Shown in pieces: positions 24,252 to 31,829 of a DNA stretch of 38,764 nt. Source of the DNA: an uncultured bacterium (lineage in GTDB: Bacteria > Cyanobacteriota > Vampirovibrionia > Gastranaerophilales > Gastranaerophilaceae); the NCBI GenBank assembly GCA_900319365.1, contig ONOE01000015.1, positions 11,135 to 49,898 of the forward strand, given 5' to 3'. The notes beneath the pieces were generated by a model that did no database searches, was not told the origin of the DNA, and saw only the letters and a list, made by a program, of their open reading frames with translations. Position numbers and translations under genes: made by a program. Numbering within the stretch: position 1 is the stretch's first letter; every line of letters starts with the position of its first letter.

Positions 24252-24868
24252 TTTCATCAATTTTAACAAGCCCGACAATTTATAACCTTGCTCAAAACAC
24301 CGCAACTCAAGTCGGCATAGAAACAAGTTTAAAAGCCGTAGGACGTCCGGGATTTATCCTTATAGATAAAGATATTGACAGCAATACGAAAAAATATTCC
24401 GCAACAAAGGAATTTTTATATCAGCTTACATGCCTTGCAGTATCACTCGGTGCGGTTGTACCCATATTTAAAAAAGGCTCATTCGGCATTGCAAGAAAGT
24501 TATTTAAAGATGAAGCGGTATTTAAGGCATTCAAAAAATCAGATGATTTTAATAAATTCCGCAAATTATCTCAAGATGACAAAATCAAAAAATTAAACGA
24601 AATCAACCAAGCTTCAGGCACAAATTATGAATTAAAAGATATCAATGAGGACATGGCTCGAGGCATGATTGAAGTTACCTCTATTGCTGGTTCAATCATG
24701 GGATTATCAATATTGTCGCCGTTGATTTCAAGACCTTTTATCCGCCCTGTTTTGAAGAAATTAGGCATAAGCGGTTCAAAAGATGAACCCCAAAAAGCTG
24801 CCCCGCAGCCCGCTAAACAATCTGCACAACCCCAAAAAGCCGATACAAAACTTGATGTAAAAGCGTAG
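24248..24868 (+). CDS. Hypothetical membrane-associated protein, 206 aa
   Basis: Family not recognised. It is coupled to the preceding gene through an ATGA overlap. It shares the KKY(A/S)Ax(K/R)EF(L/M) segment with it, placed at the start of the main hydrophobic stretch. A second hydrophobic stretch lies near residues 140-170 (EVTSIAGSIMGLSILSPLIS). The C-terminus is a Pro/Ala/Gln/Lys-rich tail (AAPQPAKQSAQPQKADTK) of low complexity. A lysine-rich helical insert (about 90-125) separates the hydrophobic parts. A two-component membrane complex is possible but unproven. The thioesterase gene converges on it with 3 nt between. Confidence 0.75.
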   Translation: MISSILTSPTIYNLAQNTATQVGIETSLKAVGRPGFILIDKDIDSNTKKYSATKEFLYQLTCLAVSLGAVVPIFKKGSFGIARKLFKDEAVFKAFKKSDDFNKFRKLSQDDKIKKLNEINQASGTNYELKDINEDMARGMIEVTSIAGSIMGLSILSPLISRPFIRPVLKKLGISGSKDEPQKAAPQPAKQSAQPQKADTKLDVKA

Positions 24869-24871
24869 AAA

Positions 24872-25621
24872 TTATTTATATTCTATTTTAATAAGGCAAA
24901 TTTCTTCATCATTTGCGGCATTTTTAATTAAATGCATACTGAATTTATCATCATGCTTTACGCATGACAAAATCTTTTCACCGTATTTTGCCTCATGCCT
25001 GTAATAAATATTAATAGCGCCTATTGTATGAGAGTTTCTGAAATCAAAATCAAGCGCTTCAAGCGCCCAGGTCATATAAACAATATTATTTACATGCCCG
25101 TTCATATCCAGATCGTCATACCTTACACGAAAAGTAGTCTGATTATCAAAATCCTCGCATGATTTTAATCTGCGCAAAACCAAATCATCTCCCCTTTTTT
25201 CGAATTTTTTAATATCGGGGTATTTTTGTTCAAGGTTTACAAGCGATTTTGAACTTAAATCAACCATAAGCCATGATGTTGTGGCTCTTAAAAGTCTTTC
25301 GCCATTGTTATCATACGCTTCAAAATCCCTGAAAGAAGTTTGGCGCAAGAAACCTCTGTGCTCGGTTTTTATTTTTACGCATGACAATTCCTGCGGGTAT
25401 TTGTCAAATTCTATTCTGTACCTTATTAAAAACCAACCCAAGTTTTGGGCATTCAAATCATGGTTATTAAACGGCGACAAATCAATATGGCGTGATGCGC
25501 AATCTTGCAGCAGATTTAGCAATGCGGCAGGTTTCAAGCGATAATACAAGTCATGCTCTGCCATAGTAATCGGATATTCAAATTCGAACGTATAAAATTT
25601 ATCTGTCATATCAATTGTCAT
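24872..25621 (-). CDS. Acyl-ACP thioesterase (FatA/FatB-like)
   Basis: A 249-aa double hot-dog enzyme that hydrolyses acyl-ACP and frees fatty acids. The N-terminal hot-dog has FEYPITMAEHDLYYRLKPAA. The middle shows RTEHRG-type sequence (IKTEHRGFLRQTSFRDFEAY) and TTSWLMVDL. The second hot-dog has the catalytic-region motif DLDMNGHVNNIVYMTWALE, typical of this family. I chose ATG 25621, preceded by CAGG 8 nt upstream. An in-frame extension to 25690 exists, but it is encoded by the interspersed repeat at 25645-25700 and is not part of the family. With fabD nearby it belongs to lipid metabolism, perhaps adjusting acyl chain pools. Confidence 0.9.
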   Translation of the reverse strand: MTIDMTDKFYTFEFEYPITMAEHDLYYRLKPAALLNLLQDCASRHIDLSPFNNHDLNAQNLGWFLIRYRIEFDKYPQELSCVKIKTEHRGFLRQTSFRDFEAYDNNGERLLRATTSWLMVDLSSKSLVNLEQKYPDIKKFEKRGDDLVLRRLKSCEDFDNQTTFRVRYDDLDMNGHVNNIVYMTWALEALDFDFRNSHTIGAINIYYRHEAKYGEKILSCVKHDDKFSMHLIKNAANDEEICLIKIEYK

Positions 25622-25644
25622 ACTTTTTACCTGTTTGATTTTCG

Positions 25645-25700
25645 TTGTCGGCATAGCACCCCAAGGGTATTTATGTTGTCGGGATAGCAATCCCGACCTG
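25645..25700. repeat. Interspersed repeat, GTCGGCAT family, copy B
   Basis: The unit is TTGTCGGCATAGCACCCCAAGGGTATTTATG followed by a perfect hairpin GTCGGGAT (25678-25685), AGCA, ATCCCGAC (25690-25697). The copy at 34252-34306 has the same layout, with GTCGGCAT/ATGCCGAC in the stem, so both arms changed together. It occupies the space between the thioesterase and the Na/Pi cotransporter genes. Confidence 0.8.
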
Positions 25701-25704
25701 ATAT

Positions 25705-27462
25705 TTATTCAATCAATTGAAGCGAATACTCTTTCTTGAATTGATCTAATTGCTGAGAAATTCCCGGCAAATCTTCGTCTTTGAGTTTGTTTTTCAAAAC
25801 ATGACGAGGAATAGAAGAATTTATTGACTGAATCATATTTGTTGAAATATTTGAACAATGGTCTGAAATTCTTTCCAAATCGTTTAATACTTCAGCATAA
25901 GCAAAATTTCTTCTTATGTGAACTTTTTCTTTCTTAACCCTGCGAATATGGTTTTTCTTAGCGACATAAGCAATATCGTCAACTACCTGTTCAAACGGTT
26001 CAACCTCATAAGCCGTACGAATATCGTTATATACAAAGGCTCTTACCGTAATATCAAAAACTTCTTTTACGGCATTAACTACCTTTTTCAATTCTTCAAC
26101 AGTTTCAGGGGCAAGAACCCATTCTTTTCTGTGCATTCTTTCAGCTATTTGCAAAATATGGATTGAATGATCGGCAATTTTTTCAAAATCAGATATTGAT
26201 AAAATCAATTGAGAAATCTTATTTGAATTTTCTTCCGTCATATCTTTACCTGACAGTTTTTGCAGGAACGATTCCAGAACATCCTGGTACTTATCGATTA
26301 CAAGTTCGTTTTTATTAACGATTTTTGTAACTTTAGGATTATACTGTTTCAACTGTCTTACAGACATTACAAGAATTTCTCTTGTCAATTTTGCCATTTC
26401 GGCAGTTGTTTTATAGCATTGAGCAATAGCAATTGAGGGTGTAAGGAGCAATCTCTCATCGAGGATAACTTCTTTTTCATTCTTTTTATCTTTAACAAGA
26501 AAATAAGAAATCTTTACAAGCAATCCTCTGAGCGGGAACAGGCAAAATGCGGCTAAAATACTGAATATAGTATGAACAACCGCAATACCGAACGGATTAG
26601 CCGTTTCTAAAAGCGGGAATTTAAAAGTATGGAGCCAAATTTCATAAACCGTTAAAAATATTGCAGCACCGATAACATTAAAACTTACATGAATTGCCGC
26701 AACCCTTTTGGCGTTTGTATTAACTCCGATACTTGATAAAACCGCCGTAATACATGTTCCTATATGTTCACCAGCAATAATAGGAGCCGCAACCATATAC
26801 GAGATACTTCCCGTTAATGACAAAGCCTGCAGCATGCCGACCGTTGCAGCCGAACTTTGAATAATCATTGTTATAATCAACCCGACCATCAAACCTAAGA
26901 ACGGGTTTTTAAATAATGTCAGAGCATGCGTAAATCTCGGATCATTGGCAAGCGGGGCCATAGAATTTGACATCAAACCCATACCAAACATCAAAATCGA
27001 AAACCCGACCAAAAAAGTTCCGGCAGGTTTTCTTTTTGAAAACTTGCTGTTTGAAGTCATTATCATAATGACCCCGATTAAAGCTAAAATCGGGGAGAAT
27101 GATTCGGGTTTTAACATTCTCAAGAAGAAATTTGTACTCTGAATACCCGATAAACTTAAAATCCAAGAAGTAACGGTTGTACCGACGTTTGAACCGATAA
27201 TAATTGCAACAGACTGGGATAATTTCATAATGCCCGAGTTTACAAACCCGACAAGCATAACGGTAACGGCAGATGAACTTTGAATAGCTATTGTCATAAT
27301 CATACCGACCAAAAATCCCGAATACGGATTAGCGGTCAATTGTTCGAGCCATTTTTCCATTTTGCCGCCCGCTATTCGCTCCAAGCCTGATGACATAACA
27401 AGCATTCCATATAAGAAAAATGCCAGTCCGCCCATTAGTGTAAATATTGAAAATATATCCAT
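25705..27462 (-). CDS. Na+/phosphate cotransporter with PhoU-like tail
   Basis: A 585-aa protein of the NptA/YjbB type (Na_Pi_cotrans). The membrane part (about 1-320) has two inverted repeats. Each is marked by a Gln-Ser-Ser motif, TIAIQSSSAVTVML near 60 and TMIIQSSAATVGML near 203, and each is followed by a GSNVGTT or GEHIGTC block. The cytoplasmic C-terminus (about 345-560) is a PhoU-like helical domain (ISDFEKIADHSIHILQIAER and LNDLERISDHCSNIS). The family imports phosphate with sodium. A regulatory role for the PhoU-like tail is inferred. The gene stands in its own unit with repeat DNA on both sides. A GGCGGG-type ribosome site precedes the ATG. Confidence 0.94.
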   Translation of the reverse strand: MDIFSIFTLMGGLAFFLYGMLVMSSGLERIAGGKMEKWLEQLTANPYSGFLVGMIMTIAIQSSSAVTVMLVGFVNSGIMKLSQSVAIIIGSNVGTTVTSWILSLSGIQSTNFFLRMLKPESFSPILALIGVIMIMTSNSKFSKRKPAGTFLVGFSILMFGMGLMSNSMAPLANDPRFTHALTLFKNPFLGLMVGLIITMIIQSSAATVGMLQALSLTGSISYMVAAPIIAGEHIGTCITAVLSSIGVNTNAKRVAAIHVSFNVIGAAIFLTVYEIWLHTFKFPLLETANPFGIAVVHTIFSILAAFCLFPLRGLLVKISYFLVKDKKNEKEVILDERLLLTPSIAIAQCYKTTAEMAKLTREILVMSVRQLKQYNPKVTKIVNKNELVIDKYQDVLESFLQKLSGKDMTEENSNKISQLILSISDFEKIADHSIHILQIAERMHRKEWVLAPETVEELKKVVNAVKEVFDITVRAFVYNDIRTAYEVEPFEQVVDDIAYVAKKNHIRRVKKEKVHIRRNFAYAEVLNDLERISDHCSNISTNMIQSINSSIPRHVLKNKLKDEDLPGISQQLDQFKKEYSLQLIE

Positions 27463-27586
27463 ATATCCCGCCTGTATTATTTTTGCCTAAATCTTTCCAT
27501 ACAGATAAATTATATTAAAAAAAAACTTATACTTCAACATATAGCCCATATATGAATAAAAAAACAGTTATAAAACTTTTCTTATA

Positions 27587-27725
27587 GCAATGCCGACCTA
27601 CAGCTCACAATTTTTGCCAAGAAAATGTTGGCACAATGCCAACCTGATTAAGACCCCTCCTAACCTCCCCATGTCGGGGAGGAACAACATTCACCAAGAA
27701 AATGTAGGAACAATGTCGACCTGCT
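27587..27725. repeat. Mosaic of interspersed hairpin repeats
   Basis: Three repeat types are stacked here. First, an AGCAATGCCGACCT end piece of the GTCGGCAT family (27587-27600). Second, two 28-nt units beginning AAGAAAATGT and ending ACCTG (27619-27646 and 27696-27723), the first with a perfect GTTGGCA-CAA-TGCCAAC hairpin. Third, between them, AAGACCCCTCC...CCTCCCC-ATGT-CGGGGAGG (27650-27685), which recurs near 12723. The nesting suggests one element inserted into another. The remaining gap up to 27462 is plain AT-rich DNA. Confidence 0.7.
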
Positions 27726-27732
27726 ACTTTTC

Positions 27733-29178
27733 TTATTTAAATATTCCGATTTGATATTTTTTGCAGTATCTTTTCAACTCTTTCATTACAACATTTGAAA
27801 GTAAAAATACCGCAATCAAATTCGGAACGGCAAGGAACAAAGTGAACCCGTCAGACAATCCGACAACGCTTTTTAAATTCATGGCAGAACCGATTACAAT
27901 AAATATGCAGTAAATAATTTGAAAAGTTCTGGTTTTAAGTTTTGATTCTCCGAATAAAAATGTCCAGCTTTTTACACCGTAATATGAACCTGACAGCATT
28001 GTAGACAGTACAAAAAATATTGCCATAATTGTTAAAAGTATCGGGAAGTATGACCATACGCTTTCAAATGCGGCAGAAGTAAGTTCAATTCCCGCACCGG
28101 CACCGAGATAACTTTTATAAGCACCCGTTACGACAATTATAAAAGCTGTTGAAGCACCGACAATTACGGTATCAACAAACGGCTGCAACATTGCAATAAA
28201 AGCCTGTGCAACGGGTTTGCTTGTTTTAACGGCAGAAAAAGCAATCGGCGCCGTGCCTAAACCCGATTCGTTTGCAAACATTGCCCTGCGGAAACCCCAC
28301 AGCAAACAGCTCCAAACGCCGCCTGCGACAAGTGCTTGCGGTTTGAAAGCTTCTTTTACTATTAATACGATTGCATTCGGAACGTTTCCGATATTTATCA
28401 AACATATTACAAAAGCGCTTAATACGTATAAACTGCACATCAAAGGGGTTATTTTTGAGGCGAATTTTCCTATCGATTTTATTCCGCCGATAATGATTGT
28501 ATAAGTGATAACAGCAACTATAAGCCCAAAGAGCCATCTGCAATTTGTAAATAATCCCGTAACGTTTGAAACCTGCGTGGTTATGGAATTAATCTGGAAC
28601 AGGTTCCAGCCGCCAATCATTGCAAACACGCAGCACAAAGCGTAAGTCTTTGCAAGCAATGGAGCAAACGGTCTTATCCAATCCGCTTTTAAACCGTTCA
28701 TTATATAATACATCGGACCGCCTGATGAGGTGCCGTCTTTATTTATTTGTCTGAATTTTATACCAAGGAGAACTTCTGAAAATTTCAACGCCATAGAAAA
28801 TATTCCCGCCGTAATCATCCAGAATATAACCCCCGGACCGCCTATTGACACAGCAAGCGCCGAACCTACGATATTTCCCATGCCTGCCGATGCGGAAATC
28901 GTTGCCGCAAGCGCCTGGAAAGATGAAACTTCTCCTTTGCGCTTTCTTTTAATAATGTCTTGATGCTTATACTTTTGAGTAAGCAAATCAAAAGCATGGC
29001 GAAATCCCCAGAACCCTATAAATCTTGTTCTTAATGTAAAATAAACAGCGGCAATGATTAACAATGCTATCAAAAATTCTACTCGAACTCCGTTGATAGT
29101 TACATGAGAAAAAATTACCCCTGAAACCTTATTTGCTATCGGGGTTAAAAAAGTGTCAATCCGGCTGTCTAAATTCAT
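27733..29178 (-). CDS. AGCS-family sodium:alanine/glycine symporter
   Basis: A 481-aa inner-membrane transporter with about 10-11 helices, matching the AGCS (AlsT/DagA) family. Signature blocks are LAATISASAGMGNIVGSALA, GGPGVIFWMITAGIFSMALK, GTSSGGPMYYIMNG and MFANESGLGTAPIAF. These include the Gly-rich sodium and substrate site of the family. It should import small neutral amino acids with Na+; the exact substrate is not readable. Its start lies 46 bp after the module 2 XRE gene on the same strand, but it has its own promoter in that gap (29185-29213). The -10 box is 6 nt before the ATG, implying a leaderless mRNA. Confidence 0.95.
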   Translation of the reverse strand: MNLDSRIDTFLTPIANKVSGVIFSHVTINGVRVEFLIALLIIAAVYFTLRTRFIGFWGFRHAFDLLTQKYKHQDIIKRKRKGEVSSFQALAATISASAGMGNIVGSALAVSIGGPGVIFWMITAGIFSMALKFSEVLLGIKFRQINKDGTSSGGPMYYIMNGLKADWIRPFAPLLAKTYALCCVFAMIGGWNLFQINSITTQVSNVTGLFTNCRWLFGLIVAVITYTIIIGGIKSIGKFASKITPLMCSLYVLSAFVICLINIGNVPNAIVLIVKEAFKPQALVAGGVWSCLLWGFRRAMFANESGLGTAPIAFSAVKTSKPVAQAFIAMLQPFVDTVIVGASTAFIIVVTGAYKSYLGAGAGIELTSAAFESVWSYFPILLTIMAIFFVLSTMLSGSYYGVKSWTFLFGESKLKTRTFQIIYCIFIVIGSAMNLKSVVGLSDGFTLFLAVPNLIAVFLLSNVVMKELKRYCKKYQIGIFK

Positions 29179-29184
29179 AAATAC

Positions 29185-29213
29185 ATTCTACAATAAACAA
29201 ATATTTGTGTAAA
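29185..29213 (-). promoter_or_regulatory. Promoter of the AGCS symporter gene
   Basis: On the minus strand: -35 TTTACA (29208-29213), 17-bp spacer, -10 TAGAAT (29185-29190), then 6 nt (GTATTT) to the ATG. No Shine-Dalgarno fits in that space, so the message is predicted to start at or next to the A of the ATG. Confidence 0.72.
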
Positions 29214-29224
29214 ATCACAGTTAT

Positions 29225-29440
29225 TTAATCAAAATCAAAAAAACTTTTTACATTTACTTTCAAAGCTTTTGCAATATCAAATAGCGTCGCAACAGGTGCA
29301 TTAACTTCTGCCCTTTCAATCATTCCAATATAGTTTCTGCTTAATTTTAACATTTCTGCAAGTTCTTCTTGAGAAAGATTATTAGCTTTACGAGCATATT
29401 TAATATTTTTACCGAGTTTTTTCAAATTTGCCTTTTTCAT
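29225..29440 (-). CDS. XRE-family helix-turn-helix regulator (module 2)
   Basis: A 71-aa single-domain Cro/C1-type repressor: KNIKYARKANNLSQEELAEM, LSRNYIGMIER and LFDIAKALKVNVKSFFDFD. It lines up over its full length with the module 1 regulator (8046-8261), sharing IKY-R, L-Q-E-LAE, YIG-IE and the aromatic C-terminus, but the recognition helix differs. It is divergent from the HAD gene at 29573; the 132-bp gap holds TTGACA-like and inverted-repeat sequence. CATAAT lies 6 nt before the ATG with no Shine-Dalgarno. The AGCS symporter gene follows on the same strand, so read-through or shared control is possible. Confidence 0.9.
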   Translation of the reverse strand: MKKANLKKLGKNIKYARKANNLSQEELAEMLKLSRNYIGMIERAEVNAPVATLFDIAKALKVNVKSFFDFD

Positions 29441-29572
29441 ATTGTTATTATGCTTTTTATATGGTATTTTTCTACCAAATCTTATTTGTCAAAATTCTTG
29501 TAAACTACTTGCCTGTATAAAATTTCTGAGTAAAATTAATGACAAGTATGATTGTTCAAAAATGGCGGAAAA
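29441..29572. promoter_or_regulatory. Divergent control region of module 2
   Basis: TGGTA (29462-29466) and TACCA (29473-29477) form an inverted repeat with a 6-bp gap. It lies between a minus-strand TTGACA (rc of 29487-29492) and the XRE start, a good operator position. Toward the HAD gene, an AT-rich TGTATAAAAT (29514-29523) may serve as an extended -10. GGCGGA (29564-29569) is the HAD ribosome site. The operator sequence differs from the CCAGTA-type sites of module 1. Confidence 0.5.
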
Positions 29573-29914
29573 ATGGCACAAATTTTTAAAAAGAAAATAT
29601 TGATAGATTTAGATGGGGTATTAAATGAATATAAAGGGCAATATTATGCTGATATAATTCCCGAGATAAAAGCAGGAGTAGTCAATTTCTTAGAAAATTT
29701 AAGCAATATCGGAGATTTATACTTATTCACTACAAGGAATTTGAAGCTGTCCGCAAAATGGTTATATGATAATAATATAGATAAATATTTTAAAGATATA
29801 ACAAACGTAAAAATTCCTGCGTTTGTATATATTGATGACAGGGCTATTTGTTTTGAAAATAGTTTTGAAGAAACCTTGGATAAAATAAAAAATTTTAAAC
29901 CATATTGGAAATAA
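29573..29914 (+). CDS. Small HAD-superfamily phosphatase (XRE-HAD module 2)
   Basis: A 113-aa paralogue of the module 1 phosphatase. All four HAD motifs are present: LIDLDGVLN (Asp12, Asp14), LFTTRN (Thr53), TNVK (Lys80) and YIDDRAI (Asp88, Asp89). Motif spacing is nearly identical to module 1, and about half of the residues are identical by eye, with strongest conservation around the active site and in the NFLENLS/KFLENLS helix. I chose ATG 29573 because GGCGGA lies just before it. An upstream in-frame TTG at 29552 would swallow the ribosome site. It has no cap domain, so large or polymeric substrates could reach the active site. The next gene has its own promoter. Confidence 0.85.
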   Translation: MAQIFKKKILIDLDGVLNEYKGQYYADIIPEIKAGVVNFLENLSNIGDLYLFTTRNLKLSAKWLYDNNIDKYFKDITNVKIPAFVYIDDRAICFENSFEETLDKIKNFKPYWK

Positions 29915-29920
29915 ATATAT

Positions 29921-29949
29921 TTGTCCAAAATCAAAATATTTACTATAAT
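29921..29949 (+). promoter_or_regulatory. Promoter of the DUF4127 gene
   Basis: -35 TTGTCC (29921-29926), 17-bp spacer, -10 TATAAT (29944-29949), then 7 nt to the ATG at 29957. The transcript is predicted to begin at the start codon. Confidence 0.75.
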
Positions 29950-29956
29950 AAAAACT

Positions 29957-31291
29957 ATGAAGATTGCATTTTTACCGATAGATAACAGACCTGTCTGCTA
30001 TACTCTGCCCAAGCTTATTGCAGGGATAGACAATGATATTGAATTTTCCATGCCTGACAGAAAATTTTTAGGCGACTTAACAAAACAGGCAGATATAAAA
30101 GAATTATTCAAATGGTTAAAAAATTTACCTCCGCAGGATGCAATAATTATGTCATTAGACACCCTCATTTATGGCGGATTGATTCCCTCACGCAGGTGCC
30201 CCGAAAGTTTTGAGCAATTGAAATCAAGGGTAGATATTTTGAAAGAAATTCTTACCCGCCAAAATGCTAAAATATACGCATGTTCAAGCATAATGAGAAT
30301 TTCAAATAACAACTACAACATTGAAGAAAAAGAATACTGGTCAGATTGGGGAGAAAAAATTTTTAAATACTCCTGTGAATTTGATAAAAACGGGCAGGCG
30401 CAAACCGATGTCCCGCCAGAAATTTTAAAAGATTACCTTAATACGAGAGAAAGAAATTTCAAAATTAATCTTGAATTTTTAAAACTTCAAAAAGAAAGGC
30501 TGATTGAATTTCTCGTATTTTCAAAAGATGACTGTTCACCATACGGACTAAACGCAATTGAAGCAAGAAAACTGCAAAAATCGGGTGCTTTTGTAAAAAC
30601 GGGAGCAGATGAAATTCCTTTAAGTCTTTTATCCCGTTCAATCAATAAAAAACTGAAAATTTATCCGATATTTCTGGAGGGAAATTCTAAAGATTTGGTT
30701 TCGAATTATGAAGATATTTCGGTTGAAAATTCCGTCAAAGGACAAATTGAACTTGCGGGATGCGAAGTGTATGAGCATGACGATGCGGATATTTTGTTAT
30801 ATATAAATAATTTCAAAAATAATCAGGGCGAAATCGTTATGAAACGTGATACAAAACCGTTTGACGGGAAATTTTCCGCACCTGACAGACCGTATATGAT
30901 TGCAGATGTGCGATTTGCAAACGGAGCAGATAATTATTTTGTTAAAGAATTTTTAAAAAACAAAATTGATGATAAAAATTTCTACGGCTACAGCGCATGG
31001 AATACAACCGCAAACACTCTGGGCAGTTTAATTTGCGGGGCTAAAATAAAATACTTTGCCGCAAAAAATTACAACAAAGAAAACTTCCTCAAATTAACAG
31101 TTACAAGATTTTTGGACGATTGGGCTTATCAGGCAAATATAAGACAAATGTTAAAAGAGCCAGACACGGAAAAATTAACTTCTCTAATGAAAGATTATGA
31201 AAATGTTATGAAAAACGCACTCGGGTGGGAAACGGGTGTAAAATATTCATATCCTTGGAACAGATTATTTGAGGTCGAAATATGGATATAA
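29957..31291 (+). CDS. DUF4127 family protein
   Basis: A 444-aa protein of the DUF4127 family, whose biochemical function is not known to me. Recognisable family features are the start MKIAFLPIDNRPVCYTLPK, IIMSLDTLIYGGLIPSRR, ACSSIMRISNNNYNIEEKEY, RPYMIADVRFANGADN and the late GYSAWNTTANTLG. There is no signal peptide or membrane helix, so it is probably cytoplasmic. An in-frame TTG at 29921 lies inside the -35 box and is not the start. The start at 29957 has no Shine-Dalgarno and sits at the predicted transcription start. Its end overlaps mntP by 10 nt, so the two genes are cotranscribed. Confidence 0.88.
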   Translation: MKIAFLPIDNRPVCYTLPKLIAGIDNDIEFSMPDRKFLGDLTKQADIKELFKWLKNLPPQDAIIMSLDTLIYGGLIPSRRCPESFEQLKSRVDILKEILTRQNAKIYACSSIMRISNNNYNIEEKEYWSDWGEKIFKYSCEFDKNGQAQTDVPPEILKDYLNTRERNFKINLEFLKLQKERLIEFLVFSKDDCSPYGLNAIEARKLQKSGAFVKTGADEIPLSLLSRSINKKLKIYPIFLEGNSKDLVSNYEDISVENSVKGQIELAGCEVYEHDDADILLYINNFKNNQGEIVMKRDTKPFDGKFSAPDRPYMIADVRFANGADNYFVKEFLKNKIDDKNFYGYSAWNTTANTLGSLICGAKIKYFAAKNYNKENFLKLTVTRFLDDWAYQANIRQMLKEPDTEKLTSLMKDYENVMKNALGWETGVKYSYPWNRLFEVEIWI

Positions 31292-31824
31292 TTGATTTAT
31301 GTTTGTTATCTTTTGCACTCGGGCTTGATTGCCTTGTAGTATCTTTTTCCCAAGGGTTAATTTTTGTCAAAAACAGAAGAAAAAATTCACTCAAACTTGC
31401 CGTAACCATGGGACTGTTTCAAGGGTTAATGCCGATTATCGGATATGTTGCGGCAAATAAAGTTTATGATTTCATTGTCCCGTACAGCAAATGGATAGTA
31501 TTTACAATATTTTTCGTTCTAGGTTTAAATTTTATACTTGAAAGTTTCAGAAAAGGAGAAAAAGAGGAAATCTGCCGTATAGGTTTCGGATGTTTGATAG
31601 CGCTCGGAATTGCAACGGGTATTGATGCATTGGTATCAGGTGTAACATTAAAGCTCACTTCAACCGTTTTATTGAATGCATGCCTGATAATCGGTGCAGG
31701 TTCATTTATTATGTCGCAAATAGGTTTTTGGAGCGGCAATGTTTTGAAAAATCTCCAAACAAGATATCTGCACATACTGGGCGGATTAATTTTAATCGGA
31801 CTTGCCCTCAAAGCGCTTATTTAA
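31282..31824 (+). CDS. mntP: MntP-like manganese efflux pump
   Basis: A 180-aa membrane protein of about six helices, with the pseudo-twofold layout of MntP (YebN). Each half carries a conserved Asp in a helix: LSFALGLDCLVVSFSQG near residue 15 and ALGIATGIDALVSGVTL near residue 115. GLFQGLMPIIGYVA and LHILGGLILIGLALKAL match the remaining family blocks. MntP exports Mn2+ and protects against manganese overload. No Mn riboswitch is expected here because the gene is the second in its unit. It overlaps DUF4127 by 10 nt and converges on topA, ending 5 nt before it. Confidence 0.88.
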   Translation: MDIIDLCLLSFALGLDCLVVSFSQGLIFVKNRRKNSLKLAVTMGLFQGLMPIIGYVAANKVYDFIVPYSKWIVFTIFFVLGLNFILESFRKGEKEEICRIGFGCLIALGIATGIDALVSGVTLKLTSTVLLNACLIIGAGSFIMSQIGFWSGNVLKNLQTRYLHILGGLILIGLALKALI

Positions 31825-31829
31825 AAAAT

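Noticed and set aside
25622-25690. N-terminal extension of the acyl-ACP thioesterase
   Set aside because: Its codons come largely from the interspersed repeat at 25645-25700; the ATG at 25621 has a ribosome site and begins the family fold.
27587-27725. CRISPR array
   Set aside because: The repeated units differ in type, spacing and orientation, there is no series of equal repeats with spacers, and no cas genes are present.
29552-29572. TTG start for HAD phosphatase 2
   Set aside because: It would place the GGCGGA ribosome site inside the coding region; the ATG at 29573 gives a protein matching the paralogue in length.
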